A stretch of DNA of 64,000 bases from Clonostachys chloroleuca (GCA_037952775.1 JBANAY010000004.1:2418001-2482000); one strand, 5' to 3'; shown: positions 38,834 to 50,070, numbered from the stretch's first letter. Made by a program: numbers and translations. Notes: generated from the letters alone by a model not told the origin.

Positions 38834-39490
38834 ATGCATTTCCAACCCATTGAGAACCTGGGCGATGATGCCTACGTTTCTGGTGGAGGTGGCGCCTTCA
38901 TCGCAACCTCGAATGTGAACGACACCCTTGATGACATCTTCGGCGGGGATGATCTCCAACCTGCTGAAGATTACCACCCTTCGGATATGAGGAGGCTGGA
39001 GACGGAGCACACTACGGCAGGGTACCGTGAAGGGATAGCGCTCGGCAAAGAAGCGACCCTGCAGCAAGGTTTCGACGAGGGTTATTCTGTAGGCGCCGCC
39101 CTGGGACTGCAGGCTGGACAGCTACTTGGCCTCCTGGAGGGGATTGCCGAAGCGGCAAAGGCAAATGCGGACAATCCCACGGCAGAGATAGAGACACTGT
39201 TAAATGAAGGCAGGACTGATTTGAGCGTTGAGAAGATTTTTAGCTCCGATCATTGGAAGCCTAACGGAGAGCGCAACTACACAATTTCTCCCTCGGACTC
39301 TACCACCCACCAGGTGGCGCAGGCTCACCCGGTCATTCGCAAATGGATCGGTATCGTGGACGAACAAGTCCGTGTCTGGGGAGTCGATAAGTCTCTTCTG
39401 GATCATCTCAACCCAGAGCCAGCGCAACAAACCCACGAGGAGCTTCCCGCCCACGGAGATGAACCAGCTAGGGATCTTTTGGATTGGTGA
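38834..39490 (+). CDS. yae1: Yae1-family protein (ABCE1/Rli1 Fe-S maturation adaptor)
   Basis: A 218-residue single-exon protein. The Yae1 N-terminal signature, a run of G-x3-G steps, is clear at about residues 63-99: GYREGIALGKEATLQQGFDEG, then GAALGLQAGQLLG. In yeast, Yae1 with Lto1 recruits the ribosome-recycling ABC protein Rli1/ABCE1 to the cytosolic iron-sulfur assembly machinery. The acidic N-terminus (DDAY, DDIFGGDDLQ) and the C-terminal tail, which ends in a tryptophan (DLLDW), are consistent with that role. I recall that a C-terminal Trp is used as a CIA-targeting signal. Its length is typical. Confidence 0.88.
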   Translation: MHFQPIENLGDDAYVSGGGGAFIATSNVNDTLDDIFGGDDLQPAEDYHPSDMRRLETEHTTAGYREGIALGKEATLQQGFDEGYSVGAALGLQAGQLLGLLEGIAEAAKANADNPTAEIETLLNEGRTDLSVEKIFSSDHWKPNGERNYTISPSDSTTHQVAQAHPVIRKWIGIVDEQVRVWGVDKSLLDHLNPEPAQQTHEELPAHGDEPARDLLDW

Positions 39491-40290
39491 AGCAACTGAA
39501 CCATAGTGGCTGGAAATTACAACCTGCCTCGAGCAGGCCCCAACCTTCCCCAGGGAACTGCCACGAGGCGAGGACTGGGAAGGGCAGTCCCATGTGCCGC
39601 TTCGGGAGTGAGCTTGCAAGAGAAAGCTGCTCCACCTCGAAGAAGGGCTGGGAGAGGCAGTTGTAACGCGGCTTCGCACCATGGAGCCAGGCAATCGTTC
39701 TTTCTCGCTCCCTGTAGCTTAGGCTTTGAGGTTGGATCTCTAAGTAGCCTACCCTCACCTATCACCGTGTCCTTGGAGGACTCGAGAAATCCACTTAGGC
39801 ACTACAAATGCCGCTCTCTTCCGAGCAACCACAACTGCAATGGCAGCAAGCATAACAAGAAGCTACTCGCCTTTACCTCTTGCACATCTAGGAAGGAAGG
39901 CAACTTGGGCGGATTTCGAGACAATTCCGTAATTTGTGAACTCACCGGCAGACGCAAGGGTTAATGATGGCTGCCAAAGTGCGTCGTCATCGGATAAGAG
40001 TTGCGACAGACCTTCATAGAAAAAAAAAATGAACACGTTTGAAACATTTGTCATTGCTATGAAGTGATTGTTGCTAGGACGTCGAAGGAAAATGAAGAAA
40101 AATTAGAGGGAAGAAAAAAGAAAAGGCTAACAATAGTCATTTGAAAGAGAGCGGAGTTGGCTATAGGGTCTGAGACAAGCATGAGTGGCCTCCCTCCGGA
40201 CTCTCCTTGCGTCAACTGATTGAGAAGACATCTGGATACGCACCATTAGCTCTCTGTGGGTCGGAGTACCATTCAAACAACTGCAACAGT
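39491..40290. other. Intergenic between yae1 and the first MITE-like element
   Basis: It probably contains the yae1 3' UTR. Overlapping ORFs of up to 152 codons at 39.5-39.96 kb have no domain and occur on several frames at once, so I do not call them genes. Confidence 0.45.
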
Positions 40291-40505
40291 CTCAAATGGG
40301 TGAAATAAAACATGGCACACCAAAGCTCTTTTCGCATAATGCATGGACCTTGGTTCTAACTAAATATAATCATAAGAGAACAACAAATTATTATACGATA
40401 TTTAGCTTGATATAGTATTTATTACTAGATTAATTATTCTGATATCATTTTAAAATTCAACCCTGAACTGTCTAGATGTGCCATTTTTTATGTCTGCCAC
40501 TTGGG
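40291..40505 (+). mobile_element. MITE-like element, copy 1
   Basis: About 215 bp with an AT-rich interior and imperfect terminal inverted repeats of roughly 35 bp. The left end contains AAACATGGCACACC and the right end, read in reverse complement, AAAATGGCACATC. The same ends and the interior motif TTTAGCTTGATAT recur in a second copy at 53285-53510 in the same orientation. It has no coding capacity. Differences between copies include many C/T and G/A changes. No target-site duplication is clear. Confidence 0.6.
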
Positions 40506-40853
40506 TCCCAGCCAGCGACAGCATCAGTAGGTAGATAACTTTGGAAACAGGGTCGCAGGCCGAAACCAACCCCCTCCTTTGCCGGGCTTGGAGTGTCTTG
40601 TTCTCATTTTACTCCGCCCACAAACAATGCGAGGATGAGAGTGTTTACATGAGGAAGGGGAAGATGAAATGGTAGCAGTGATAGCCCATCCGATAGAAAA
40701 AAATAATGATATAAGAGCCAGCCATGGCCCTTGGCCAAACGGTGACATGACAAGCCAACGCAGGAGCTTTCTCTCATTTTACTTTCACTCGTTTCAGCAG
40801 CCAACTTTTTGTCACTCCTTTATTGAAATTTGCTGCCTAGTAGCCATCTAAAT
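40506..40853 (+). promoter_or_regulatory. Upstream region of the GPI-type protein gene
   Basis: About 350 bp between the MITE-like element and the start codon at 40854; the promoter must lie here or span the element. No specific site is identified. Confidence 0.4.
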
Positions 40854-41504
40854 ATGAAGTTCTCAACGCTTGTTCTTGGCCTTCTTGCCACTTCCACCAG
40901 CGCCCTTCTCGACCAAGGCGCAAATATTCCCCGGGGCGTTGCGGGTGATGTCAACGAACCGGGACTTCGCCATGAGCCCTGCGCAGAGGATGTTGGCATT
41001 TGGCACCCCCCGCACAACACCAAGACTGATGGAAGTGGCGATTTCGGTAATGGCGAATGGTATTGGGTCCGTCCAGCACGCACCACCACAGTCACAATCT
41101 CCCACGTCAAGACCATTGTCGATTGCGCTGGCCATAGTACGATAGGGATCCAGACTCCAAAGACCAGCCATATTGCCTCTACCACAGAGGTTCACCTAAT
41201 TCCTGCTCGCATTACACTTTCCTCCGTCGACCTCGGGTGGAAGGGATCGCATGGTGCTTCGCCAACGGTTGCGACCTATGTGGGATCACCAGTCCCCACA
41301 GCCGCCAACAGCTCCGTTATGCATCATCCTCATACTCCGGCCACCACGTTCCAGCGTGCTCCACATGGCTATAATGCCACCACAGCGGCGCCCGCAATCC
41401 CAACTATCAGCAAGGCACCCCAAGAAACCTCTGGCGGAATCTCGAGCACGTACCACATCGGCATTTTTGCTCTTGTTGGATTTGCCGCCATTGTGGTTTT
41501 GTAA
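40854..41504 (+). CDS. Secreted, probably GPI-anchored surface protein
   Basis: A 216-residue single-exon protein starting at ATG 40854 (MKFSTLVLGLLATSTSA), a typical secretory signal peptide with cleavage near residue 18. The mature part is rich in Thr, Ser, Pro and His and has several N-glycosylation sequons (NSS, NAT). It ends in a small-residue region (SGGISS) followed by a hydrophobic tail (IGIFALVGFAAIVVL), the arrangement expected of a GPI-anchor signal. Only two cysteines are seen in the mature part. No enzyme domain is visible, so it is probably a cell-wall or plasma-membrane surface protein of unknown role. Confidence 0.8.
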   Translation: MKFSTLVLGLLATSTSALLDQGANIPRGVAGDVNEPGLRHEPCAEDVGIWHPPHNTKTDGSGDFGNGEWYWVRPARTTTVTISHVKTIVDCAGHSTIGIQTPKTSHIASTTEVHLIPARITLSSVDLGWKGSHGASPTVATYVGSPVPTAANSSVMHHPHTPATTFQRAPHGYNATTAAPAIPTISKAPQETSGGISSTYHIGIFALVGFAAIVVL

Positions 41505-41873
41505 GCCCTAGGGCAACGGTACAAACGCCCCTTTCAGTGGTCGAACGTTTTATGAAATGATATGAGATGCATTTGTTTTCTTCCTGTAACCAATTTCTCA
41601 ATTGCACAGTTCATAAGAATTTCATGTACATTATTCCCGCAATCGGTTCATGGGCATCAATATAGTGACCTTAGCTTGTCTATGTTAGTTAAATATTGAA
41701 AATGAATCTGTTGGCAACGTTTGTCAAATTACCTTTGATAGAGTGCTTTTGTATGGAGAATAATATTGCAGGGTGGAGCGTTGTTCAACCATGAAATTGT
41801 TGCCCTCCCATAGAAGGAACTTCAAAAGCTCTTGGCGCACGAATTTATCCTTGACGCACTGTATTCTCTTTCC
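41505..41873. other. Convergent 3' region
   Basis: 369 bp of AT-rich sequence between the 3' ends of the GPI-type gene and the CENP-O gene. Nothing else is seen. Confidence 0.6.
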
Positions 41874-42787
41874 TTAGCTTGTGGATGACTGCCTTAGCTT
41901 TTCCACCACTTCTTCAATGCGTTGTGGCTTGTCGAAAATGCTTTTCGTTGTTTCCCAGTCGCGCCCATCCACACCGAAGACTGAAAATTTGGTGACTTTT
42001 CCATCATCGTCCATAACGAGACGACCATTACGCTCGTCCGCCCATGTGAGCTTGATCTGCTTCGCTTCGATATCGGCAATTCCAACTTCGACAATGCTGG
42101 TGGGCCCAGTGTCTCCCTCGGTGATTTGATGTAATCCCAGTGCTCTTCTTAGATCGGCGGATATGCCGAGCCGGTTATGGTAGCGCATTATTTCGCGTCT
42201 AAGTGTTCTAACAAATTGATCCAAGTCCTGCGAAGGGGCTGTTTCGTCCTCGGGCTTTGGAGGAGGCAGATGACGGGCAGCTAGCCCAGCAAGCGGTATA
42301 GCGCTGGGTAGTGTGTGACGGTGGACACGCAGTGCCGAGGACTTCGAATAGGGACGGTTTAGCATAACGTAGTATGGCTTGAGAAATTGACTACGAGACA
42401 TGACCTCGAATCGTAGCCCGAGAACATGACCCCCATCGACGGCGTTGGGATCCGGGTCGTGGACTTTGAAGGCTGTGACAGGGTTGCAAATGCGATAGAG
42501 GCATTGTTGCTGGTGTGCTTCTTGTCCCTGGAGCCCCTTGAGGAGTTTCTTGTTGTTTTTCGAACGAGATCGCGACAATTCTTTGACGAGACTCTGGCTT
42601 GGAATGGAGGCTATGATGGTTGAAGCCTGAATTTTGAGTTGCTTCTTGGTCGCAGCAACTTGTGTTTGGTTAGCTGATATTCGGGGTAGTCGGGGGGGAA
42701 GATTTAACAAGCCATACTCTGCTCTTCCAATTCAGCGATTTCGTCTCCTAGGACATCTGCCTCTGCTTCGCTGGTTTCCGAAGTCAT
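41874..42787 (-). CDS. CENP-O/Mcm21-like inner kinetochore protein (two exons)
   Basis: Exons 42718-42787 and 41874-42657 or 42658 join in phase (best fit 42658; total 855 nt, 284 residues). The intron has donor GTATGG and branch GCTAACC. A short acidic, probably coiled N-terminus (SEAEADVLGDEIAELEEQ) is followed by a region rich in basic residues and then the CENP-O RWD-type domain. Recognisable blocks are LGLRFEVMSR, FLKPYYVMLNRP and RVHRHTLPSAIPL. CENP-O/Mcm21 is part of the COMA/CENP-OPQUR group of the constitutive centromere-associated network in the nucleus. Length matches fungal homologues. The first exon rests on one start codon and one intron, so the N-terminus is the least certain part. 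Confidence 0.82.
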
Positions 42788-43882
42788 CTTCAGTACTTTG
42801 CGGTGCTGTGCGATCACTTTGGACCTACCCCAGAATCAGACGCGTCGATGTTAACCAAAAACGCGTGCCCCATCAATCTTGAGCATTAGTCATCAGGGTT
42901 TCCTTGCATCTTAGCTGGATTCGGCATGTGGCTCACAACCCGATCTGGAAGGTTGCTCTACAAGTACTAACTGAGACAGTTGGTGGCCATTTCGACTAGA
43001 AAAATGGATGCTAAATATCCGTATTCTGCTGGGCGCCCATATTCCCACATGTTCGACGTTGATGAGGCCAAATCTATAGAATCAAAACCCCAGTATGCGA
43101 CATTCTACGCCAACGATGGTCGTTGGCTACACTAATCTCATGAGTCATGCAGTCGAGTGCCTGGCAGGTTCCACCCGCTAAGTCTGGGCTGGCTCTGTCC
43201 AACTTATTGTGGGAGGTGGGGCTCATTTCTTGCAGGCAAAATTCCCATCTGTGCTCTGCGCTTCCGTATCCCTGATCCCTTTCATAGCCTATCGTTCTGT
43301 GCCAGGTTGTTGCTGCTGCGGTAGAGGCCAGGCAAATCTGAACCCGCCTTTGTCCAGAATCCCGATTCGGCTCTTTGTGCATAAGGCTCCTCAGATCTGG
43401 CTTCTCCTAGCGTCCTTTCCTTTTCAGCCGGGTGTTGTTGGCCATTGGGGAGAACCCACCTGTTCCTTTAATTGAGGCCACGGTAGCTTCGCCTTACAAA
43501 GCGAAACTTTTCCCTACCGTTTGCCACCATTAACCTATCAACTATCCGACAGCCACTCGCTTGATATTCTCTATCTTCTTTCTGGACTGTTTATTCTCTC
43601 TATTACCGATATTTATTTCTATATCTTGCGACCTTTCATGACATACACATCATTACCTGATCTAGAGCGCATCTATTTGCCGAAACACTTGTCGCGAACT
43701 CTCCCGCATTCCGGACGATACTTTCGTACACAGTGACGATCGCACTGGTGATTTATATTCAATATTCGTCTCGCTCCCCGACGGAACCCCTCTTAAACTA
43801 CTCCTGAACGTGGAGTCACCTTTGTCTCCTATATCTCTGGCAGCTTCGATTCACACCCAACGACCGATACAATACCTACCTC
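42788..43882. promoter_or_regulatory. Divergent intergenic region of the CENP-O and acetyl-CoA transporter genes
   Basis: Nearly 1.1 kb between two divergent start codons. The last 400 bp before 43883 are pyrimidine-rich with a T/C bias typical of a fungal 5' leader. No gene is supported. Confidence 0.5.
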
Positions 43883-45677
43883 ATGGGGACCAGGGTAAGA
43901 CGCGTGAAATCCTCCAAATTCAAGCGCGCATCGTCCTCGCCTCCCGAAACTGAGCATGCGAATGGGAAAATGAGCAACGGCGTGGAACTCCGGCGCAAAG
44001 GCGCACCGTCCGACGTGGACACCACTGCAGCCAACTTCGTAACTCGAGAGAACTTCTCCCTCGATGATGAACCCCCCAAGTCGAGCGCAGGAATTGCCAA
44101 CCATGGGTTTTTCGACCTCCCCAGACAGGATCAGCGCAACTTTTTGCTGTTGGTGCTGTTATACTTCTTGCAAGGAATCCCGATGGGTCTTGCCATGGGC
44201 TCTGTGCCCTTCCTTCTCAAGAACCATTTGTCATATGGAGAAATTGGTATATTCAGTTTGGCCTCATATCCGTACTCCCTCAAGCTCCTCTGGAGTCCGT
44301 TTGTAGATGCGGTATGGAGCCCTACGTTTGGTCGGCGCAAGACCTGGATTGTGCCGATCCAATTTCTCTCCGGCTTTGGAATGCTCTGGTTGGGCTCACA
44401 CGTGGAGAGAATGCTAGAGACGATGGGCAAGGCGGATGGAATAACTGTGTGGCATTTCATGCTGTGGTGGTTTTTCTTGGTGCTCATGTGCGCCACGCAG
44501 GATATTGCTGTCGATGGATGGGCCCTCACGCTTCTGAGTCCCACCAATGTCTCCTACGCTTCGACAGCGCAGACAGTGGGCCTTACCGCTGGGCACTTCC
44601 TGTCGTATACTGTGTTCTTGGCCCTAAACGCACCCGATTTCGCCAATAAGTGGTTTCGTTCTGTACCGTCAGATGATGGACTTGTTTCACTAGGCGGTTA
44701 TCTCAAGTTCTGGGGCTGGGCGTATATTATCATGACGATTGGGCTCGGCCTGATCAAGCGGGAAGAGAAATCTCAAAATGAGGACGGAGTTTGGGAGGTC
44801 TACCGTATCATGTGGGGTATCCTCAAGCTGAGGAATGTTCAGGCGATTATCATCGTGCATCTCATTGCTAAAATCGGTTTCCAAGCCAATGATGGTGTGA
44901 CGAATCTTAAACTTTTGGATAAAGGTTTCGGGAAGGAAAACATGGCGCTGACGGTTCTTATCGACTTTCCCTTTGAGATTGGAGTTGGGTACTATGCTGG
45001 TCTGTGGTCGCAAAAGTACACTCCGATGCGACTCTGGTGTTGGGGATTCATGGGACGCCTGGGAGCCGCCATCTTGGCCCAGTTTACCGTATTTATCTAC
45101 CCTTCGGGAGGCGTCACTTCGTGGTATATGTTGTTGGTCATCTTCTCCCATGTCTACTCAACATTTACCAACACCATCATGTTTGTGGCCGTGTCGGCTT
45201 TCCACGCTCGAGTTTCTGACCCGGTCATCGGAGGCACATACATGACACTCTTGGCTACGTGAGTCTGCCCACATGTTCATCACCTGTTCTGTTTCGGTTA
45301 CTAACGTTGACTGTGATAGTGTTTGCAACCTGGGAGGCACATTCCCAAGGTACTTCGTCCTGAAGCTGGTTGACGCTTTCACCGTCGCTACATGCAGCCC
45401 ACCAAGCGCCGGGGCTGATACCTCTGCTCTCAAAGCGCCATTGGTAACAGCTGCATTCTCATGCGCTGTTCAGTCCGAGAAGGAGAGGTGTGAGAATGGA
45501 GGAGGCATTTGCGAAATGCAGAGGGACGGCTATAATTCCGTGAATCTGCTCTGCGTTGCGTTTGGCTTGGCCACATTCGTGTGGTACATCAAGCCGAAGG
45601 TTACACACCTCCAAAGCCTTCCGCTCAGGGCGTGGAGACTCACGGCAGGTAACGGAAAGGTAACGGAAAGTAGATAA
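43883..45677 (+). CDS. Acetyl-CoA transporter, SLC33A1/AT-1 family (two exons)
   Basis: Exons 43883-45258 and 45320-45677 (intron GTGAGT...GATAG) give 577 residues. A basic, polar N-terminal tail of about 80 residues precedes a polytopic domain with roughly 11-12 hydrophobic helices. Family-defining blocks are visible: LLYFLQGIPMGLAMGSVPFLL in the first helix, YPYSLKLLWSPFVDA, ATQDIAVDGWALTLL, QANDGVTNLKLLDKG and GGTYMTLLAT. In animals SLC33A1 imports acetyl-CoA into the ER lumen for protein acetylation; the fungal orthologue probably sits in the ER or Golgi. The final exon has a cysteine-bearing luminal loop (CENGGGICEMQRDGYN), also typical. Confidence 0.93.
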
Positions 45678-46626
45678 TGAGGAGTACGTATCTCGATGAT
45701 ATAGTAGAGTACAATCATGTATAAATACAAAGAGCATACTACTGATCCAAGATATGAAGAAGCTATTTGTGTAAGCCGAAGTAGCCAATGTCCCCGCCGA
45801 GACGAGGAGTGTTATGATGTATATCCCTGTTTGTAGGGACAAAAGCCGTCATGCTGTCAAGCCCTTCCAGTGTGCTTATGGTCATGGGTAATGCAGCTTG
45901 TGCACGGCTGCAGGGCCACATGCCCCACCTATGCCGGAGTTGAAGGGTCTTCTCCAGATGCCGACCCCGGCCAGGCCGTATCCAGTCGTGCATATTCGTT
46001 GCTGCCAAAGGTGCATGATCGTGATGCGGTCTGCGAGAATGAAAGCCGCTGTCCCTCTGAGAGGTCTGGAGGTGGTCTCGGGCCGTCAATTGCGTTGGCC
46101 CGAGGGACGTGGGGGGAGGGTACGTTCATTAGCTCCCGGCACATGATGCTTCCACCTTGGCACTAATTATTGCCACACCACATCGCATCACAGTACCTCC
46201 GCTACATGCCGTCTGTGAGCATCTTGGGCCCGGCCCTGGTGGTGGTGAGGCTCTTTCCTTTCGCCCTAGGTGCTCTATCTGCCTCTGTCCCCTGCTGTCC
46301 CTTGCCTTGTGCATTATCCACTCGCCTGTAGAGGGGCAATTGACAGGATCTGCATGGTCTGGTCATTCTCCGCTCGTGAGCGACCCTCCGGGATGGATGC
46401 TGCTTCGTAGTTGTGAGCACAGAAAAAAAGAGTAAAAGGCCATGCCCCGACCCGCCGTGAAGCAAAATAACTCAGCCTGGGTTTATTTCATTTTCCTTCA
46501 CATCCACTGTCACCCGTTCCAAAGCATCCCGTCCCAGCTCACAACCCATTGGCGTGGCCTGGATTGAACCGAGCTCAAACAGTCCTTTTGAGGCGGCACT
46601 GAATATCACCTCGGCCCTCCTCCACC
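45678..46626. other. Intergenic region upstream of the PPCS gene
   Basis: About 950 bp between two genes on the plus strand, holding the 3' UTR of the transporter and the promoter of the ligase. No gene is seen. Confidence 0.55.
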
Positions 46627-47753
46627 ATGTCGGCCCAAGACCAGGAGGATGTCTACTTCTCCACAAACCCACCCCCGCGACATCTAGAGGCCCATGCCGC
46701 CCAGGCCCGCGCCTTCATCGACGCCCACGCCGCCGCCGGCCGCCGCGTCGTCCTCGTCACATCCGGCGGGACCACGGTGCCGCTGGAGAAGCAGACGGTG
46801 CGCTTCATCGACAACTTCAGCGCGGGAACCCGCGGCGCGACCAGCGCCGAGTACTTCCTCGAGGCCGGCTACGCCGTCATCTTCCTCCACCGCGAGTTCA
46901 GCCTCACCCCGTACGCCCGCCACTTCTCCCATGCCACCACGGGGGGTTCCTCGACTTCCTCGAGGTCGGACAGGGAGGTGTGAGCGCCCGCCCAGACGTC
47001 TCGGCTAAGATGGCCGACATCCTGAGCCGCTACCATACCGCACGCACAGAGAACCTCCTCCTCAGCATCCCCTTTGTGACCATCGGCGACTACCTGCACG
47101 AGCTGCGGGCCATCTCCCGCCTCATGGCCTCCCTCGGCCCCCGTGGCCTGCTGTACTTAGCGGCGGCGGTGTCTGATTTCTTTGTGCCCCCAGAGCGCAT
47201 GGCCGAGCACAAGATCCAGTCTACGGATCTGGGGAGACGGGCGCAGGAGGCAGCAGCCGCGGCGGCCGGTCAAGCTCCTAGCAGTGCAGACAGCAGCAAG
47301 CAGGACTCGGAGGAGGAGGAGTTCGACAACTTCGACTCCAGCCCCCGGGTGCCGCGGTCGAAGCGGCTCGTCATCGATCTCGACCCCGTGCCCAAGCTGC
47401 TCCTCAACCTCGTCGATGGGTGGGCGCCCCGCGGCATGGTCTCCTCCTTCAAGCTCGAGACGGACCCGACCATCCTCGTGACCAAGGCGCGGTACTCGCT
47501 CGAGCGCTACCAGCACCACCTCGTCATCGGGAACCTGCTGGCCACCCGCAAGTGGGAGGTCGTCTTCGTCAGCCCCGGGCGCGAGGACAACTGGCTCCGG
47601 GTCAAGCGCAGGGGGAAGGAGTGGACTGACGAGGACGTCAAGAGGCTGAGGCAGGGCGAGGTCCCTAAGGAGGAGCCCGGGGAGGAGATTGAGCGCTTCA
47701 TCATCCCCGCGGTGAAGGACCTCCACGACCAGCATATTAAAGCGAATGAATAG
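46627..47753 (+). CDS. CAB2: Phosphopantothenate-cysteine ligase (PPCS) with an internal frameshift
   Basis: The enzyme joins cysteine to 4'-phosphopantothenate, the second step from pantothenate to CoA. The frame beginning at ATG 46627 holds the N-terminal nucleotide-binding part: VVLVTSGGTTVPLE, VRFIDNFSAGTRG and HFSHAT. It then runs into a stop at 46981. The conserved continuation (FLDFLEVGQGG, LLYLAAAVSDFFVP, KLLLNLVDGWAP, MVSSFKLETDP, NLLATRKWEVVFV) is in the frame one base earlier. The switch falls at a run of six Gs, 46941-46946; one extra G would restore a full-length protein of about 375 residues. A sequencing or assembly error is most likely. A real mutation or -1 slippage (the run reads G-GGG-GGT in the zero frame) is possible. 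The gene is very GC-rich at third positions. Confidence 0.88.
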
Positions 47754-48069
47754 ACCACACACTGGCTTCATGATTGGGAAAAAATGCGTACGAGCGAAAT
47801 TTCAAAGTTCGTTATTTGATGCTATAGAAATCTAACCGCTACGGACAACATAAGGGTTCATAATTAGGTTGTTCTATTGGATCATTTTGATGTCTATGGG
47901 TAAAAAAAAAATAGAAAGGCCAAATCGATTTTAAACTCCAACGCATATGTATGCCAAACAGCCGAAACTTACCGTAGTGGGCGAATCGTGCAATGCAAGT
48001 ATATATATAGATAGAAAATCATCCCTCTAGCAGGCGAATAAAAGGGGTAGGGATAGGGGTCGCAATCGC
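47754..48069. other. Convergent 3' region
   Basis: 316 bp of AT-rich sequence between the 3' ends of the PPCS and monocarboxylate-type carrier genes. Nothing else is seen. Confidence 0.6.
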
Positions 48070-49494
48070 TTAATAAATCGCCAGCCATTTGCTCCAACCT
48101 AAACTCGTACCCTTCGCAGCCAGCAGAGAGATAAACGATGCAATATAAATTGCACTGGTGCAGATGATAAGTCCATGGTAAGATCCACCGTTAGCTTGAA
48201 TGATATTTCCGCCGATGGGAATGCCAATCAAGCAGGCAAAAGATACAATGGTGTATGCAGTCGCGTAATATCGCCCGTACTCTTGTGTCTTGCACAGTCG
48301 GCCGATACACACGGGAGCGATGGCGATGCTGGTTCCCGACCCGAAGCCAAAGAGAACAGAGAAGATGATGATGCCGGCAGTGGTGTGGCCGGAGGGAAGC
48401 CACACACACAGGCAGGACACGAAACTCAAGACAACAGAGAACATGCAGGTGTTGAAGGCACCTACCGCATCAGAGTAGTACCCGGGAAGAATTCTCCCAA
48501 AGAAGGACCCCGCATTCATGATGGGCAATAATTGGTATGCAAACTCTTGGCTGAAACCTTCGTGAACGGCATAAGTCGAGATGTAGGATAGCGGAATGAA
48601 GAGAGAAAACTCTAGAAGGAAAATGCCAATGGTAGTAAGAAGAAATGGAATGTTCCGGAAAATACGGAAATCAGGCCATGCGCTCGCGTTCTTTGCGGGC
48701 GGGAGACGGCTGCGGACGAGAACAATGCCAACCAAGCAACAGACAAGGCAGATGAGACTCAGAACACGAACGGTCCAGCCGTAGCCGATTTTCTCAAAGA
48801 GCGACGTCTGCATTAGAGGAAATACAATACCGCCGATACCTCCGCCTGTTGATGCAATACCGGTTGCGAACCCACGCCTCGCCTTGAACCAATGGCCCAC
48901 AGAGGCAATGCCCGGTGTGAAAAGGAGCGAGGTTCCAATCCCGGCGACCACCCCGAAGGAGAGAATGAAATGCCAAAGTTCTAGGAATATCTGATTAATA
49001 CATTGATTCCGAATATTTCAACTGTAAGAGATGATTGACTTACCCGTAGACCAGCTCATAGTGAGAACACCAATCACGGTGAGAACTGACCCAGCAACCA
49101 CGAGCCATCGAGGGCCATATTTGTCAAAAACGGGGCCAATGAAAACGCCGCAGAAGAATGCCAGAAAGGTGTATATAGAGAAAATCCACCCAACTGTCCC
49201 TTCATTGTAGTCTTTGAGTTGATGAGTGAGGACGTAAGCTTGAAAGAGTGCGATGGTGTTCATCAGGCCGAGCGACGATAGCAGAGAGAACCATGAGCCA
49301 ACCACGACCAGCCATGCTTGGAGTCCTCCTTCTGGATACGTCTCTTGGTAGGAAGCCGTGGATACTGCGGTGGCTTGCTTTTCCAGACCATTGTCCTTTC
49401 TGTCGTAGTCGTATTGTTGTGTGAAATCGTCGGCTGGAGTTACTTCGTCAGGGCCATCATGCACGGCATTCGATGTAACCTGGTGAACGTCCAT
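48070..49494 (-). CDS. MFS monocarboxylate-type transporter (two exons)
   Basis: Exons 49044-49494 and 48070-48980 join in phase across a 63-nt intron (donor GTAAGT, acceptor TCCTAG), giving 453 residues. A polar cytosolic N-terminus of about 50 residues leads into YPEGGLQAWLVVVGSW, the hallmark first helix of fungal monocarboxylate-transporter homologues. Further blocks include VFDKYGPRW after helix 2, GHWFKARRGFATGIASTGGGIGG in helix 5, and SYISTYAVHEGFS at helix 7. About 12 helices are visible. Yeast Mch proteins of this group do not all carry monocarboxylates (one carries riboflavin), so the substrate is open. No linked metabolic gene helps. Confidence 0.9.
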
Positions 49495-49897
49495 AATATT
49501 ATTCTGGGCGAACCCCTATCAGGATATGGTATTGTTTCAGATGTTATTCACACTCGTTAGAGACATCTACTTGCATGAATAGCTCGAGATGTGGTGCGTG
49601 TGGCGGCCTCTGTCTCAAACGACCACGCCGGAGGATATGATCAAGCTTAAAAACTGATCGTGGGGAGCTCGCTCCGCTTTTCGGAGTGGGGATCCGAGAG
49701 CGCACTTCCGTGAAAACGGCAAGCCTTCGCGGGATCCTACTCCATCCTAGGCAAAATAGAGCGTAATGGAAACTTGTGATTCGCTGACTGTTGTCTTCGA
49801 AGGCGAAGTTTGCTTGAGCCGAAGCCGAGATATGGGGAACTAAGATCGGGTCGCCATCCACCTCCCCAATAGCTCAATTTTTCCATCTTCTCACGCA
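49495..49897. promoter_or_regulatory. Promoter region between the MCT-type carrier and a small plus-strand ORF
   Basis: About 400 bp, with a short inverted pattern GAGCTCGCTCCGC/GCTTTTCGGAGTG near 49664-49688. No known site is recognised. Confidence 0.4.
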
Positions 49898-50070
49898 ATG
49901 GCTGCCCCGCCAGTTGCAAGAAGCCGAGGCCGAGCCAATTGGGTCGCCAGATTCGACATGTTGCAAACGGTATGATGCTTGAAGGGAAAGCCCATTACTC
50001 TTCTCGCCAAACTCTGTCGCCGCACCTTATTCGTCGCTTCAACTAGGGAAACACCAAGCGCAAGCCGTGA
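49898..50070 (+). CDS. Possible 31-residue spliced micro-ORF
   Basis: ATG 49898 opens 24 codons with strong protein-like composition (MAAPPVARSRGRANWVARFD). They are followed exactly at a codon boundary by a donor GTATGA. An acceptor CAACTAG at 50040-50046 restores the frame for seven more codons and a TGA at 50068-50070. The intron would be 77 nt. The peptide is basic, with an Arg-rich amphipathic start that could suit a mitochondrial or ribosomal small protein, but I do not recognise it. Without splicing the ORF ends one codon later. Conservation is needed to decide. Confidence 0.35.

Noticed and set aside
39506..39964. 152-codon ORF downstream of yae1
   Set aside because: Several overlapping frames are open at once and none shows domains or codon bias.
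46554..46940. Upstream extension of the second PPCS frame as a single long ORF
   Set aside because: Before the G run this frame is Arg/Pro-rich nonsense, while the other frame carries the conserved nucleotide-binding motifs. The protein truly changes frame at the G run.
47157..47771. 204-codon minus-strand ORF opposite PPCS
   Set aside because: Antisense shadow of GC-rich coding sequence.
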